Source: Candidatus Bathyarchaeota archaeon (GTDB lineage Archaea > Thermoproteota > Bathyarchaeia > Bathyarchaeales > Bathyarchaeaceae). Taken from it: a stretch of 5,663 nucleotides of DNA. The DNA is taken from NCBI GenBank assembly GCA_020344435.1, contig CP070826.1:272517-278179 (forward strand), in the 5' to 3' direction. The position numbers were made by a program, and so were the translations under genes. Positions 5,526 to 5,663 of the stretch are shown piece by piece. Within the stretch, counting starts at the first letter, position 1. Each line of letters begins with the position of its first letter. The notes below the pieces were generated by a model. That model did no database searches and was not told the origin of the DNA. It saw only the letters and a program-made list of their open reading frames with translations.

Positions 5526-5547
5526 GCGAGCACAGACTATCGTAACG

Positions 5548-5663
5548 GTGATTCTAATATCTGGAGATTTCAAGGGCTTTGAAGGATTTGTTCTTGAAAA
5601 GATGAGCAAAACCACGATTCCAGGCTTGAGCGTCGCATTGTTGAAGCGCGCGCGATGCAAAAT
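5548..5663 (+). CDS. Beta-lactamase-family serine hydrolase, N-terminal fragment
   Basis: The frame from GTG 5548 runs open to the window end (38 codons). It reads FEGFVLEKMSKTTIPG (11-26) followed by LSVALLKR. A helix ending in M, a short link, then IPGLSVA and a hydrophobic strand is the typical start of class C beta-lactamase / penicillin-binding-like serine hydrolases (ComL/EstB-type, Pfam Beta-lactamase). The catalytic S-x-x-K lies beyond the window. ATG 5602 is an alternative start but would remove the first domain helix; in-frame TAA at 5521-5523 limits the start upstream. After LLKR the sequence reads ARCK, unlike the usual K-D/N-G-E/K turn; see the finding on the GC tract. Function (peptidase, esterase or other) cannot be told from the fragment. 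Confidence 0.55.
   Translation, partial: MILISGDFKGFEGFVLEKMSKTTIPGLSVALLKRARCK

Noticed and set aside
5343..5582. Open frame of 79 codons on the + strand
   Set aside because: It lies antisense to the start of the MBL-fold gene, runs through the promoter region, and overlaps the better-supported serine-hydrolase start in another frame.

Overview
The window looks like part of an archaeal chromosome. It holds a two-domain Sm-like archaeal protein of the SmAP3 type, a PAC2-family proteasome-assembly-chaperone-like protein, and an archaeal fused sugar-1-phosphate nucleotidylyltransferase/acetyltransferase. Upstream regions carry BRE/TATA-like promoters rather than -35/-10 boxes. The SmAP3-type Lsm protein hints at the TACK side of the archaea (for example a Bathyarchaeia-like lineage), but that placement is an inference with low confidence. 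Base composition is moderate by eye, and I see no transposase, integrase, phage or plasmid gene, so this reads as core chromosome.

Layout on the + strand: positions 1-164 are the 3' end of a probable class I SAM-dependent methyltransferase. After 57 nt comes glmM (222-1625, phosphoglucosamine mutase). It overlaps by ATGA with glmU (1622-2896, sugar-1-phosphate nucleotidylyltransferase plus amino-sugar acetyltransferase). Together these two give GlcN-6-P -> GlcN-1-P -> GlcNAc-1-P -> UDP-GlcNAc, the activated sugar for archaeal N-glycans and other glycoconjugates. A 486-nt gene-free stretch follows (2897-3382). It holds an inverted repeat, a strong short hairpin, and an array of about 21-bp palindromic GTTC...GAAC units (3115-3249), then an AT-rich promoter-like segment before the Lsm gene (3383-3805, GTG start).

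The Lsm gene converges on a minus-strand pair, and the two stop codons share bases (TTAA at 3802-3805). In transcription order the minus-strand pair is a PqqB/PhnP-like metallo-beta-lactamase-fold protein (5441-4608) and then the PAC2 protein (4554-3802), 53 nt apart and probably co-transcribed. Upstream of this pair is a compact divergent promoter region (about 5484-5547). Beyond it, on the + strand, begins a probable beta-lactamase-family (class C/penicillin-binding-like) serine hydrolase that is cut by the window end.

The genes are mostly recognisable families. The least explained part is the intergenic region 2897-3382, above all the helically phased palindromic array in front of the Lsm gene. 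I found no convincing evidence of a wholly new multi-gene system.
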